This document shows, one piece after another, positions 34,568 to 45,958 of a stretch of 64,000 bases of DNA. The notes under the pieces are model-generated. The model saw nothing but the letters and a program-made list of their open reading frames with translations, had not been told where the DNA came from and did not search any database. Position numbers and translations under genes: made by a program. The first letter of the stretch is position 1; every line of letters starts with the position of its first letter. The stretch is from Sarcomyxa edulis (lineage: Eukaryota; Basidiomycota; Agaricomycetes; Agaricales; Mycenaceae), in contig QUOL01000008.1 of assembly GCA_009761415.1 (NCBI GenBank), forward strand, positions 868,001 to 932,000, in the 5' to 3' direction.

Positions 34568-34936
34568 CTTTGCTCATCTTTCCCAGTACAGTCAAAGATA
34601 CCTGAGACGCCCCGTTTTTTTTGCTTGCGTCTGTTCTGTGCTTGAAAGGTCGGAGGGTCGTTGCATCCCTCAAAAACAGAGGCAAGACTGTAAAGGACGG
34701 TTGGTAGTCTAAGGCCGACAACCAGAATGCCACCCAAATCCTAACGGTGTCCGACTGAGAATGATTCGATAATGACAGTATGAATTGTTTCAGTCATCGC
34801 CTTGGATCCATTACATCACGCTACAAAGTCCTGAAACAAGACGACAGTAGCGAGCTTTGGAGGGTATCATGTATCCTATATATTTTACAACCAAGTACAC
34901 GCATAATACAAAAATGTTGAACTATTTGAAGCAGAC
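34568..34936. other. Intergenic after tRNA-Thr, 3' flank of GID9
   Basis: About 370 bases with an oligo-T run near 34615. No gene seen. Short minus-strand open stretches here have no conserved motif. Confidence 0.4.
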
Positions 34937-36519
34937 TCACGAAATAAACACCTTCCTCAACGCCGAGAACTCGCAAGTGGAGCCCGTACGTGGACAGGTA
35001 ACCATTCCGTTATTCTTCGCGGCCATCTCTTCCAGAGCCTAACATTCAAAGGAAGAACAATCAGCGTGACCGTAAAAAGTCAAGAATGCAGAGTAATCGG
35101 CCCCCTGATATAACATAACATACCTCCCGAGAATAAACGTTCCCGTCAGGAAATGCCATGGGCATGTTATCCTCATGCATAATCTTTCCCGTGATTCTAC
35201 ACACGATCGTCGAATTGGCATGATGGCTCAACGGAACCTCTTCCGCTAATTTACCCAGCCCCAGTCCTTGCCCGGCACTTGAGAGCGAACTGGAGCCGGC
35301 ATCACCGTCGCACACGGGGCAATCAACGTTCTTGGTGGAAGGGTCATAACACGCGGGGAGTTTAAGAGAAGCGAGTCCGGCATAGAGTGCGAGATTTAAT
35401 AATGGTTCCGTTGGAAGGGTATTGAGGGTATACATGGCTACTCGGAAGGATTTGACGAGGGTCGTCCATCGTGAGAGGTCGTATAGACGCTGAAAAAAAG
35501 GTGTTACTATCGGATTGATGTAGGGAAAAAGGATACTTGACCTGCCTTGTAGGGGCCGCATGAGGTGGTAGGTGGGAACGCTAAAAGCGCGGCAGCTTGT
35601 CGGATCTGAGCCAGATGGGTATCCTGCCATGAGATGAGGTATTTCTTGGAGTGGGCGATAGCCTCTTGAGTCCTACGAGCCCGTGCGAGTTCGATGTATT
35701 CTTGTAGTCGCAATTCAAATTCGAGGGTGCTCTAAATGCAGGGTAAGCATACAGCATTTCTGAACGGGGTTCCGATGACGGACCTTTATCTTACGGAGGA
35801 CCGTCTTGTTCTCGCTGCACCAGGTAAGAGCATCCGCGCAGCTGTGCCGCTTTAGACCGTCCTCAATTCGACGAATATCAGTGAATAGATCAATGTCCAC
35901 GAGTGTCTGTGGAGCTGCAATGTTAGCATCGTTTTCTGCACCGTTCTGGCGGGGGCGTACCTCAATGTTTTTCTCTTTAGCAATCTTCCTGGCGGTCCTT
36001 TCCTTGCCGTTCCTCAAGGACCAATCTACTAGCCATCGATCAAGCCGCGTGTCTGCCCATCTCGTAAATTCGGGTCCATTACTGGTCATATTCTCGACTG
36101 CACCCAGATGGTGGAGCCGTTCCCGCATGACTTCCTGTGTGGGTCTCCCGGATGTCTCCTGAAGGTCGGAAAGCTGAGAGTAATGTCAGAAACCGCCAGT
36201 CTGGGAAGGGAGTAGTACCAGACGGACCTTGCGTTTGAGGTTCTCCACCCGACCGATCATGTTTTCGATGGACTTTACCGCATCCTCAGAGTCGACATTG
36301 CCAGAGTTGGCACGCTTGGATATATCGTTAGACGAAGATTGAACAGCGCCTAGTTCGCGTTCGACGTTCTTCTGAGATGTCCGGAATACTTTACGGTAGT
36401 TCTCATAAGGTACCTAGCACATTCTTAGTTAGTTGCGTTTAGCCAGTACTCTACATGCATACCCGAGCAAATGGTTGTTCAAAGAGCATTATTCCGTCGA
36501 TATTTAGTTTGTTTGACAT
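34937..36519 (-). CDS. FYV10: GID/CTLH ubiquitin ligase subunit Gid9/Fyv10 (MAEA)
   Basis: RING-like subunit of the GID/CTLH E3 ligase, which in yeast degrades gluconeogenic enzymes. The ATG at 36519 starts MSNKLNIDGIMLFEQPFARV, joined to PYENYRKVFR. Then come a helical segment (SIENMIGRVENLKRKLSDLQ), TRWADTRLDRWLVDWSLRNG, the CTLH block IRRIEDGLKRHSCADALTWC, the CRA block STLEFELRLQEYIELA with ARRTQEAIAHSKKYL, and the C-terminal degenerate RING with CPVCDGD, STIVCRITGKIMHEDNMPM, FPDGNVYSREALEEMA and VTCPRTGS. Stop at 34937-34939 after a last short exon (FSALRKVFIS). The domain order is that of MAEA orthologues. It is divergent from a protease gene with 115 bases between the start codons. Confidence 0.93.
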
Positions 36520-36634
36520 GGCGAGATGGAATTCGGAGACAAGGGGCGAACACGATCGAGAAATCACCAGTCCCGCTTCATCCCGCACTACATCCTCGCC
36601 GTCGTCTTCACGTCCCGCCCTCGGTGTCTCCATC

Positions 36635-37842
36635 ATGTTGGCTCGTAGATTCCGATTTCGCTCAAAAGTCTGGCAGAATTTTCGAAAATACGCTGCCGTC
36701 GAAGACAGAATAATCATTGCTCGACCACCAGAACTCCCAGACCACGACACAGGTCTCGCATCACCACTAGATACCCGCATCTTAGCTGCACTCTCAAAAC
36801 AACAAACCCCCCTTCCTGTACTTATAAACCAATACTTGGAATCCTCGGGACACGTACTGGATACATCCCTGCCTTACGAATCGCGTCCCAGACCTCACAG
36901 GCGCTTCGACACCGACCCCAACCACGCCGATAACGGCATCCTCATGATCGCCCATTGCGCGTCAATCAACGAAAACGAGTATAGAATCACCATTTCTTCA
37001 GGATTCGCACTCGACGCTGTAGCCCACCCAGGCGACGAGTCAAATCTTGTGCTAACGTGTGCTCATACCCTCGACCAGGCAAGGAGCTTTGGATAAATCT
37101 TTATCGCAACTGCAAAATCGTCATTTACAAAGAACCATATCATCTCCCAGATCCGGCATTCCCATGTATTACAACGCATCAAAACCGATACCCCTTCCAA
37201 CTTCGTCTCGGGGACATTCGTAGTCTCTGGAGCGGATTTGGATTCTCTGTCGTTACACCCAGTGTCGGCCGTACCGTCCGCTATGCATCGGTCGGATTTG
37301 GTGTTGCTTTCCACTGCGACGACAACGGCTGAAAGGTCGTTGAGGACCCTACCTATCTCGCCGTACCCGACTCCGTCACATACAGCTATACGTGCGCACT
37401 TTGTAGCCCATGATCGGCCTGATGAACCTGGATGGACTCCGTGGATTGGCGGGACGTGGAGTAAGTGGATTCCTGGTAAGGTGCTGGGATATCGGGATTT
37501 CGCTGGTAGGGAGACTCAAGTAAGCATCGCTCGCATCCATCTCTCGCCCTTTCTAATACTGCCATCCAGCCCGGAACCTACGACGCGCTCTCTCATATGC
37601 TCTTCGAGCCTCCTCCGACTGCAGGATCTAGTGGCGGGCCTATTGTTGAAGAGGAGAGCGGGGCTGTTGTTGGCGTTATGCTTGGGACGAGGATGGACAA
37701 CCCGATCGAAGGTGTACGAGGCTGGGGAGTTCCATCAGAGACGATATTCGAGGTAGCTGTTTCATTCTTGTCCTCGCTGGTAGCTGTGCTGATGTCGTTT
37801 GTGCAGATGTTCACCTTGCCTGGACTGCAGGGTAAAAAATGA
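36635..37842 (+). CDS. Trypsin-like serine protease, possible mitochondrial targeting
   Basis: Chymotrypsin-fold protease. The chosen start MLARRFRFRSKVWQNFRKYA is Arg-rich and lacks acidic residues, like a mitochondrial presequence; an in-frame ATG at 36518 would add 39 residues. Catalytic residues: His in LVLTCAHTLDQ, Asp in HRSDLVLLST, Ser in TAGSSGGPIVEEESG (GSSGGP). The frame between His and Asp is restored only by removing 37079-37132, an intron with a GC donor (CAG/GCAAGG...AAAG). Another intron near 37519-37570 joins ETQ to PGTYDALSHMLFE. The last intron (VAVSFLSSL region) can also be read through in frame, so the tail is uncertain. Possibly related to HtrA-like or fungal trypsin-like proteins, but no PDZ domain is visible. 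Confidence 0.78.
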
Positions 37843-39711
37843 AGATCGTGTCGCTGTTACAACTCGACAGATGCTGATCTCAAAATCACCTATTTAATAC
37901 CTTACATTATGATACAAGATCGCGCACGGAAGGAAGCTGAACGAGCATGGATTGCAGGAGCTACCGAACATATTAGCATACGACCTATTATACATATCTA
38001 TCCCAAGCTTATAGCACTACATGAAAAGGAATGTTTAGTGGAAGCACGACGCAAAAGAGCAAACAAAGAGACTGACTAGGCTAGATTGATACACCCTCCT
38101 GATGCGAAACAAAATCCTCCGAAGAGAACAAAAGAGGGAAAAAATTGTTGGCCACAGCAGCCAAAGAGTAGTCTGAATCGAGTTACACATCGATAGACCG
38201 TTCGCGACGCGGTCCACCAAATATGTGCCGCGAAGTGCACTAAAGGACGGTGTACGTCTCCATCCATAAACTCTCGCACCTCTCCTCGTACGTCAAAAAC
38301 CTCACTATCGATGATCAGATGGAACACAAACTACTTGCTGGGTACAGAGCCTCCCGCGCGGGGATTGGAGATCGACTAAGAATCTGTGGTTGAGATGACA
38401 CGTAGGAGCCCAGCTGGAGACGTCGCTACTGTCCCACCAGATCTAGGGAGAAGGATATGTATCACGGACCATGTATGGAATGGCGGATGTATAAGGTGAT
38501 CGACTCTGTTGCGACCCCGAGCAATAGTGTAGTGATGAAGTAACCTGGTGATGACACACCGAGGACACGCGCGATAGATCAAAGATACGAGGTTCCACTT
38601 TCCTTGGAACGGAAAGTGGAAGGGGTGCCAACGAAATGTTGAGCATCAGAGAGGTGCCCTGCATTGGCGGCGCCATGAGCAGGGTAAGAATCTCTGTATC
38701 CCCGAAGGAATACCCCCGACGCCGATAGAGAAGGATACGAGAGTTTATATTGGATGAAAAAACGACTCACCGCCCGATCCTCGCAACGAATTCCAAACCC
38801 GACAACCCCCCAGCCTTCCTTCCAAGTAAATGGAGATCTTCAGGACGAAAAAGGAGGACAGGTGAATTTCTGATACGTCGCTTGGTTTGTTAAAACCAGA
38901 CCCCGCTAGGGTCAATCGAGGAGGATAGAAAACTCAGACCTTGGCCCACTCGCGAGAAAAGACGAAAAAATCAATCTTGTGCGGAAACGAGTGTCGCGGC
39001 TTTGAGGCTGCTGTGGTTTAAGAAAAGAAGAAAAAAATCAAATCGCGCTTTATATAGTGTGCCCCGGTTGGTATTTATTTACACTCCGCCACTTGCGCCA
39101 CCGCGACCACCTGCTTTTTCTCGTCCGTCTCGCTTTGGTCTCGCTCAGGTTGTAACCGTCAGGTACACATATTGACATTTTGAAAATATTATCTTCTCTT
39201 CCAAGTTTGTTCTCCAAGTTAGCCTGTGCCATACTGGTCTCTACTCGACGTCTTGCCAGCTAGATTTGGGTCTCATTCTCTCTTACTGGTCTGAATGGCC
39301 ATGGAGGGTGGTATTTGAATGAAATATTTGGAAATTCTCACGTTACATTGCCATTAAAAGCTCCCAAAATCAGTGAATAAATTCAAGGTAAGTATGTTTT
39401 GATCCCGTCTGACTTTAGGCCTTCATCACTGTGAGTTGGTACGTGGATATTTGACTTTCGTGCTGAAGACAAACAACGCCCGATCTCTTATCTTATCTTA
39501 TCGCGTTTCGGCTTGTTTTTGAGCCAGATTTGCAAGCTTACTGAATTTCTCGCTCTAGACGCTGATTGCATCGATATTTTCGATTCAAGTATAGCCCGGG
39601 GAATCGATTACCTCCTTATGAGCTGAAAGCACGCAATGACATTTTTCGGAACTTCTGCTCATCGATTCTGACCATCAACCTTCACATCTACTGGCATTGC
39701 TCAAAAAAAAA
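37843..39711. other. 1.9-kb intergenic region, no confident gene
   Basis: Between the protease and the FMO gene. Several minus-strand open stretches at 38035-38770 have no conserved features. A TATATAG-like element lies near 39051-39058. Poly-pyrimidine and intron-like pieces suggest an untranslated or noncoding transcript on the minus strand, but I cannot support a gene. Confidence 0.35.
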
Positions 39712-41319
39712 ATGGAATTGCCAGGTGCGTGGATATCTATCACAATCCCTTACTCGAACTGGAAGCGCGTCTAGATGTTAGCTTAGACCCTGTTGCAATC
39801 AAAAAGATATGCATCATCGGTGCTGGTCCTGGGGGTCTTGGTACCCTCAAAGTTCTATGCGATACGCCTCAATACAAAGCTGGACTCTGGATACCCACCG
39901 CTTTCGAAGCGCGGCACAAAGTTGGAGGAGTATGGTGCGTCGCGCACCCTTCTTTCATCTGTCTCAATCAACCTCAGACGCGATTATAGGCTTCCAGCTG
40001 CACCGACAGACAACCCTCCGCTGACACCCTTATACGATTCATTGACCACGAACCTCCCGCATCCGATAATGGCCTTCACGAGCTATTCATTTCCCCCGTC
40101 GTCGCCGTTATTCCCTCGAGCTCCGGTCGTTCAAGCGTATCTTGAATCATACGCTGCTCATTTCAATCTCACATCTCACATTCGTCTCAATACCCCCGTC
40201 TTAGATGTCCGCCGTGATTCTGCCGACTCAAAATGGACTGTTCAGATTCCCAGCGAAGGGCCAGGAACTGAAGTACAGACTCTCGATTTTGATTTCGTTA
40301 TCGTAGCCAACGGCCATTACCGACGGCCCCGATATCCAGCGACGCCTGGACTATCCAAATGGATCGCGGAGAAGAAAGCTTCCCATTCAGCATGGTATCG
40401 ACGCCCTTCCGGTTCTCATATTGGACAAACAATCCTCGTCGTAGGTGGAGGCCCTAGTGGTCAAGATATCTCCGCCGAACTACGTTCCGTAGCTTCTACG
40501 ATCATCCACTCCACGGTAGGCGCCGAGCCAGAAGATAACGGAAATTTAAAACGTAGAGGACGCGTCGTCGAGTTCCGAGGGACCGATACAGGTGAAGTCG
40601 TCTTTGAAGACGGATTCACGGAGACAGGCGTTGATCACTGTATACTCGCCACCGGATACGAGATGTCATTTCCATTCCTCTCGGACCCAAAGCTCATCCA
40701 GACGGGTGTTATCCCACCATCCATTCCGCCCTTACCGAGTACACTGTATAATTCCTCATTTCACGTCTTCCCACTAGCTAAACACATATTCCCTCTAATG
40801 GCCCCAACTCTCGCATTCGTGGGTCTCCCCCTACGCGTCGCTCCCTTTCCTATCGTCGAAGCCCAAGCACGTACGATCGCCCATGTCTTCGGATATCCGA
40901 CTTCCTTCGACGTGACGAGGGAATCTATTGATATCGTGACACGATATGAAGACATCCGAGAGGAATTACGCGAAAGTGGCACGGAAGCCACTGAACTACG
41001 CATCGCTCAGCGTTGGCATACGCTGAGGGAATACGAACAATTCGATTATCGGGACGAGCTGTACGAGTTTGCTGATGAAGGAGATGGGTATAGAGATCCG
41101 TCGAGAAAGCGGATAATCGTTCCCGAGTGGGAGAAGATGATGTATTATAATAAGGATATGTTGAGGAGGTTCTGGGTGAAGCTCGTCAAGAACGGGGAAG
41201 CGGATGAATGGGTAAAGGGTGTTGGCGAGGGCGGGCCTGAGGAGTGGGTTGATCTCTTGAAGAGAATGCTGAACGCAGCAGTCGAAGCAGAAAACGGTGC
41301 CAACACCTCGAAGCTGTAG
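39712..41319 (+). CDS. Flavin-containing monooxygenase
   Basis: FAD- and NADPH-dependent monooxygenase of the FMO/Baeyer-Villiger-like group, about 500 residues. The start is a tiny exon, ATG GAA TTG CCA G at 39712-39724, followed by a 50-base intron and DVSLDPVAIKKICIIG. The FAD motif GAGPGGLGTLK follows. A second intron (39935-39989) splits VGGVW from LPAAPTDNPPL. Then a single long exon holds DFVIVANGHYRRPRYP, the FMO region EKKASHSAWYRRPSG, the NADPH motif VVGGGPSGQDIS, and HCILATGYEMSFPFL, the conserved ATGY. Length and motif order are normal. Substrate unknown. No clustered biosynthetic genes nearby. Confidence 0.9.
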
Positions 41320-41532
41320 ACGCATTCCTTGCGGTCAGCGCGAGCGATGATAGAGTAAATTATCATTACAAGTGTAAAACTACCGGATTATCTGCAACTA
41401 TCTACAACAGTGGAAACAACATCACTGCAAAAATTATAATACGAGGCGATGGATACAAGTAAGAAGTTGAGCAAGAAATTATAGTCATGGAATCGCATAG
41501 GCATATCATAGAATCGTTGCGTATAGTCAGAA

Positions 41533-44500
41533 TCACTCATCTGGATCGCGCCAGCCTCCCTCTCTCGCCTCGCGGAGGAAGATCGTAGAATGGGCGTCAT
41601 GCAAAATCCCTTCAGCCTTGGCCGCTCTATTGAAGTCTTCGATGAGTTTCACCGGATCCGTCATGGAATCTTCAGTTTCCCAAGTAGCGTCTTTGATGGG
41701 GTATCTGCGGAACCGACAACGACAGCAGTCAATCGATGACAGCGATAAGATATTCATAGATTGCTTGCTCACCCGTCCCACTTGACCAACCAGATATATC
41801 GACGCCCCCTCCCACCTTCAACCTTGTTCCTCCTACCAACGATCCCGGAAACGAAGAACACATCGTCCATAATGGCATTGTGAGTGCAATCTGGCCTTGC
41901 GCATACTTCCCGGTCGGCCAAGCTGTGTTCTCGTGGATCTGTAACCACGGATGGAAATTAGTATATTTTTCGATGTCCCACAAGGGATAGGACATACTTT
42001 TCCTGCAGACATGGTTGCAGGGTCAGCATGTGAATATAACATATATGATGGAGCATTACTCACTCTGAGACGACACAAAAGGGACAATAGAAAGTTTCCG
42101 AGGGTTCGAGTCGGTAATCTCCCTGAACTATACCCACGCAGGCATAATGATACCAACAAGAACAACTAAGTAAACGATCAACGAAAAAGTCAGCGAAAGC
42201 CAGGTTTTACAAACAAACGAAGATTCCAACTTACCCGTCACAACGAATATACTGCCACGAACAACCCGGGTAAGAAACGAAGATGATCGACCGACGAAAA
42301 TCATACACATACCTTCCTGAGAAACCCTTCACTCCCAACCGTACTCACGACAGGCCACTGCGGCTCTTTCGACCTATCCTTCGCCTTCACAGTCCTACGC
42401 CGTCTCTTCAGAACAACAGGCTGTGAGCTGGGCATCTCGGATTCAGATTTCATCCTTCGTTTCGTGCGTTTCGTAGGAGGCTTCGCCTCCGCCTCCTCCT
42501 CTTCCGAGCCTACACTAACCCTCGCCTTTCGTTTCTTGACACGCGTAGCCGCTTTGCTGATACTACTGATACTAACACTCGTCCCGCCACCACCGGGATG
42601 TGGGAACATTTTGATTTTGCGGGTTTCTTTCTGCTGGAGACGTATTTCTTCAGCTTGTTCTTCTTTGACTTTCATAATTGTATTGACATTGGCGTTGTCG
42701 TTCGAATTGGGTTTGGATTTGAGTTTATGGTTGGCTGGAAGTACATCCTCATCGTAGTCCTTGTCGTCGTCGTCCGTGCTGATAGAAGACAACGGCGATA
42801 GATTATTCGCATACGGCGAGTTCGAAGGAGACTGAGTGAGCATGGCAAGGCTGAGAGCAGGAGGAGGGGATAGAGAATCACGCGTTGGAACGGGGGAATA
42901 CAGAGCTGGTGACGGAATAATAGGTGAAACTGAATTGGCTTTGGTTGACGAGGAGGCTGATACGGCACGGGATGCTGTAGGAGACGATGATGCTACCAAT
43001 TGAGAGACGGAGAATTCTTCGATGAATGAGTCGTCGCGAGCGAGAGGTGTAGGGGCTGTATGAATTTCTTGTGAATAAGCGGCAAGTGTGTCCTTAGCTA
43101 CAACACCGATAGGACTTGGCGTACTAGATATCGATGCGTCTTTGTCCTTTTCTGGCATGGACAATGGAGCGGGAGAGACAGAAGAATAGACTGTGGGGGA
43201 ATGTACAGGAGAAGGGAGAGCGTTGACTTCGGGACAGTAATGATAGGCTTCTGCAGGGCGATGGGGGTCGGGGTTGAAGGTAACCTTCGTGGAATCGCCG
43301 AGGACCTTTTTCCGTAGAAACGCAATAGTATTGTCGTCTGGCGTGTCGTCGTCTTCACGCTCAGCGGATTTTCTGACTTGAAACGGGCCAGAGAGAGCTT
43401 AACAATGAAAAATGACCATAAACGGCTGTCCAGACATGGGATACGACAAAGGACTTACTCGAAGAAGAGATAGAAGCAGCAAGATCTGTTTTGAAGTTAG
43501 TCGTCATGGGCAATTCAAGTATGAAGTCGTGTATGCGTACCGTGATGAGGTGCAGACCAATCGGCGGGTACTAACATAGGCGACGACGACATGGAGGTAC
43601 CAGGCGAGTCGATATGTATCGCTGTAGGAGAAGCCGATCGCATGGTGACGTCAAGTCGCGAGTCTTCAGAGGGTTAGGTACGTTGTATGAGGACGGTGGC
43701 TAGCATATGTGCATCAAAAAAGACGCACCTTGGAATTCGGAGATTTCGTCCTCATCTTCATCTTCGGTCCTGACTGATTGGATGGAATTCAAGTGGAGTT
43801 AATCAACGATGCTCGCAGGAGTGGAAAAGGGCAGAGGTTCACTGACAATGCGTTGTTGCGCGAAGGCCGAGTTTGGAGGATGAAGCTTGTTGGTTGGGTT
43901 GTATGTTCGATACGGAGGATATGTTTTCGGTAGGGTGGTTGAGATTAGAGGCTTCTGTTTGAGTATGGAGTTGTAGACTGAGACACTAGAAGCTACATTT
44001 TTTCACTCACCGGTTGAGGCACTAGGTCCAGGAAGAAAAACATCGTCGCCGTCGTCGTCTTCGATTTCGATGGGGGAATGAGGTCCAGCTGAGTGAAAGA
44101 CTTTAACGTCGTGAATCAACACGTTGTATTAGACAATCTTACCTCCCGTGGAGACTGTTTGCCGAGGATGCACGGGATTCGAGAGATGCTTCGGAGTCGA
44201 AGACGGGCTAGACCCGACACCCATATCTACCATGCGACACAAACATGGGTGAAAAAAGCACTTGAATGTGCATACATGATGCACTCACCCATCCTCAAAG
44301 CTTTGACGGGACTCGTGGCCATATCGTGTCGTAAAATTGGGTTTACTGGTGCTAAATTGTTTGAAAGGTTAGACGCGGATTGGAGGCCGGGCTGGTGTTG
44401 AAGAAAAAGACAGGGGTATAAGTTACTCACGGTTATGAGCGTTGGGATCCTTTGCCTCCTCGAGCATCTCTCCCAACGTAAACTCGATCCTGTTCAGACG

Positions 44501-45067
44501 ATCCATGAGTGTCCCGGTACCAGGTTTTGGGACGGGGCCACCAAAGCTAACGCCTCTAATAGCAGTGTCGACTCCACCGATAGCGTTCTCCAACCCCTGA
44601 ACACGATCCCTCATCATCTTCATAACACCCACTTGCTTCGTATACGATCGTTCCAGGTACTGCGCGACCTCTTTGATCTGCGACGTGCTTTCTTTACGCG
44701 TAACCCCGATGTCTTGCTGTGCAGCAGCGATTCGGTTGGAGAGGGTTTCGATGGACTCTTCTAGCCGTGCAAGACGAGATGTAGTCGCCTGGTGATGATT
44801 GGTGAGGACTGGGCCTAACGCCGACATCAAACGGTTGATGATAGCTTCGGAGAGGTCGACTGGGGTATTTGTACGAATAGGGTGCATCTGCACTGGCTGG
44901 GCAGCGACAGTGTGAGGGTAGCGATTCGCAGCTGCTTGATGAAGTACGGCAGGCTGGACTGGTACTCTGGAGTAGTTTTCGACTGGGTTGGCTGTTCTTT
45001 GTGTATTTTGAGGGTGAACGGCGCCGTAGTAATAATGATATTCGCCGGTGGATGGACGACGAGACAT
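41533..45067 (-). CDS. PHD-like zinc finger and chromodomain protein with N-terminal coiled coil
   Basis: One large chromatin-type protein. What look like two genes join in frame through the exon ending SEFQ and the next one starting DSRLDVTMRS. The ATG at 45067 starts MSRRPSTGEYHYYYGAVHPQ. A coiled coil follows (LEESIETLSNRIAAAQQDIG), then Ser/Pro-rich and acidic segments, then TPDDNTIAFLRKKVLGDSTK and basic KR-rich stretches. The zinc finger is YIRCDGC, WYHYACVGI, TFYCPFCVVSE, then VCARPDC after introns; the usual first CxxC of a PHD finger is not visible. The chromodomain reads RRYIWLVKWDG, then YPIKDATWETEDSM. Keeping frame between zinc finger and chromodomain requires a 5-nt exon at 41998-42002. 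About eleven introns. Likely binds methylated histone; role inferred. Confidence 0.75.
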
Positions 45068-45958
45068 TTCTATTCAAAGAACGGGGAAAAGGGGGGCGAA
45101 ATTGGGAAATTGACGTTCGAAAGGAGGGTTTTGGTGTTGGGAAAGAGATAGAGGCGTCAAAACGTTCAAGGGCGTTGCTGGAAAAAGGAAAAAGACTGCC
45201 AAAAGGCAGAACAGATATAACAGTAGGGTAGACTAACTGGCACAAATAACGCGTACACGTCTCTCAATTTGCACTTTCTATTTCAAGTCGGTGATTCTAC
45301 GTAGGAATCCACGGTTTATATTCGGACACATTCACACCTCTGGAGTCAAGATTACTCACGAAGTGATTCAACTCGAAGTTTCTGCTGTACAGTCCAGGAA
45401 TTTCTAGGGTCTGAATGTGTTGGAACGACTCATCAGGGTCAATACAGAAGATGGAGCAACAGGAAATGGACTGCGGATGAATCGTATGTTTGATAACATG
45501 AGAGCGATAAGATGAACTTGGGTGTGATGCGGGAAGACTTCGAAGAGGGTAAAGAAGCCAGGTGAGTTTACGAGACTCCTCGAAAAATCGAAGTGCACGC
45601 AACGAGGGGGTCAATTTAGTTGTTCACATAGAACCGTACGTTTTGCGTGCTAATCAAGAGCATCTATGTAGTACCACTAGTAGTAGAGCTGTCAAGATAG
45701 TCAATTGACCGTCGACGACCCGCAAACCCATAAACACGCCACGGAATAGTAGCGAGCATGATCGATAAACGGAGCTGTTTTCCTGAGGCGTCAATCAAGA
45801 CAGAATTGTCAAAAATATAGAATTCGAGGGTATATCAAGGCTCAACTGAAGGCTGAAGTACCCTCTGAAAGTTTGATGTTCTGACCTCGTGGTGGTAATC
45901 CAGGTCGAAGGAGACACGTTGTCGGCGACGCGCCTGCTTTCTTCCATCCATCATCATC
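45068..45958. other. Divergent intergenic region with one orphan open frame
   Basis: 891 bases between the chromodomain gene and SEC20. On the minus strand 45297-45614 is open for 105 codons (with IPGLYSRNFELNHFVSNLDS near the end). It resembles F-box protein tails only in composition, and no upstream exon is recognisable. Otherwise promoter sequence. Confidence 0.35.

Noticed and set aside
43643..45067. Separate gene upstream of a second gene starting at ATG 43643
   Set aside because: The exon reading SEFQ joins in frame to DSRLDVTMRS with good splice sites, so both halves form one gene.
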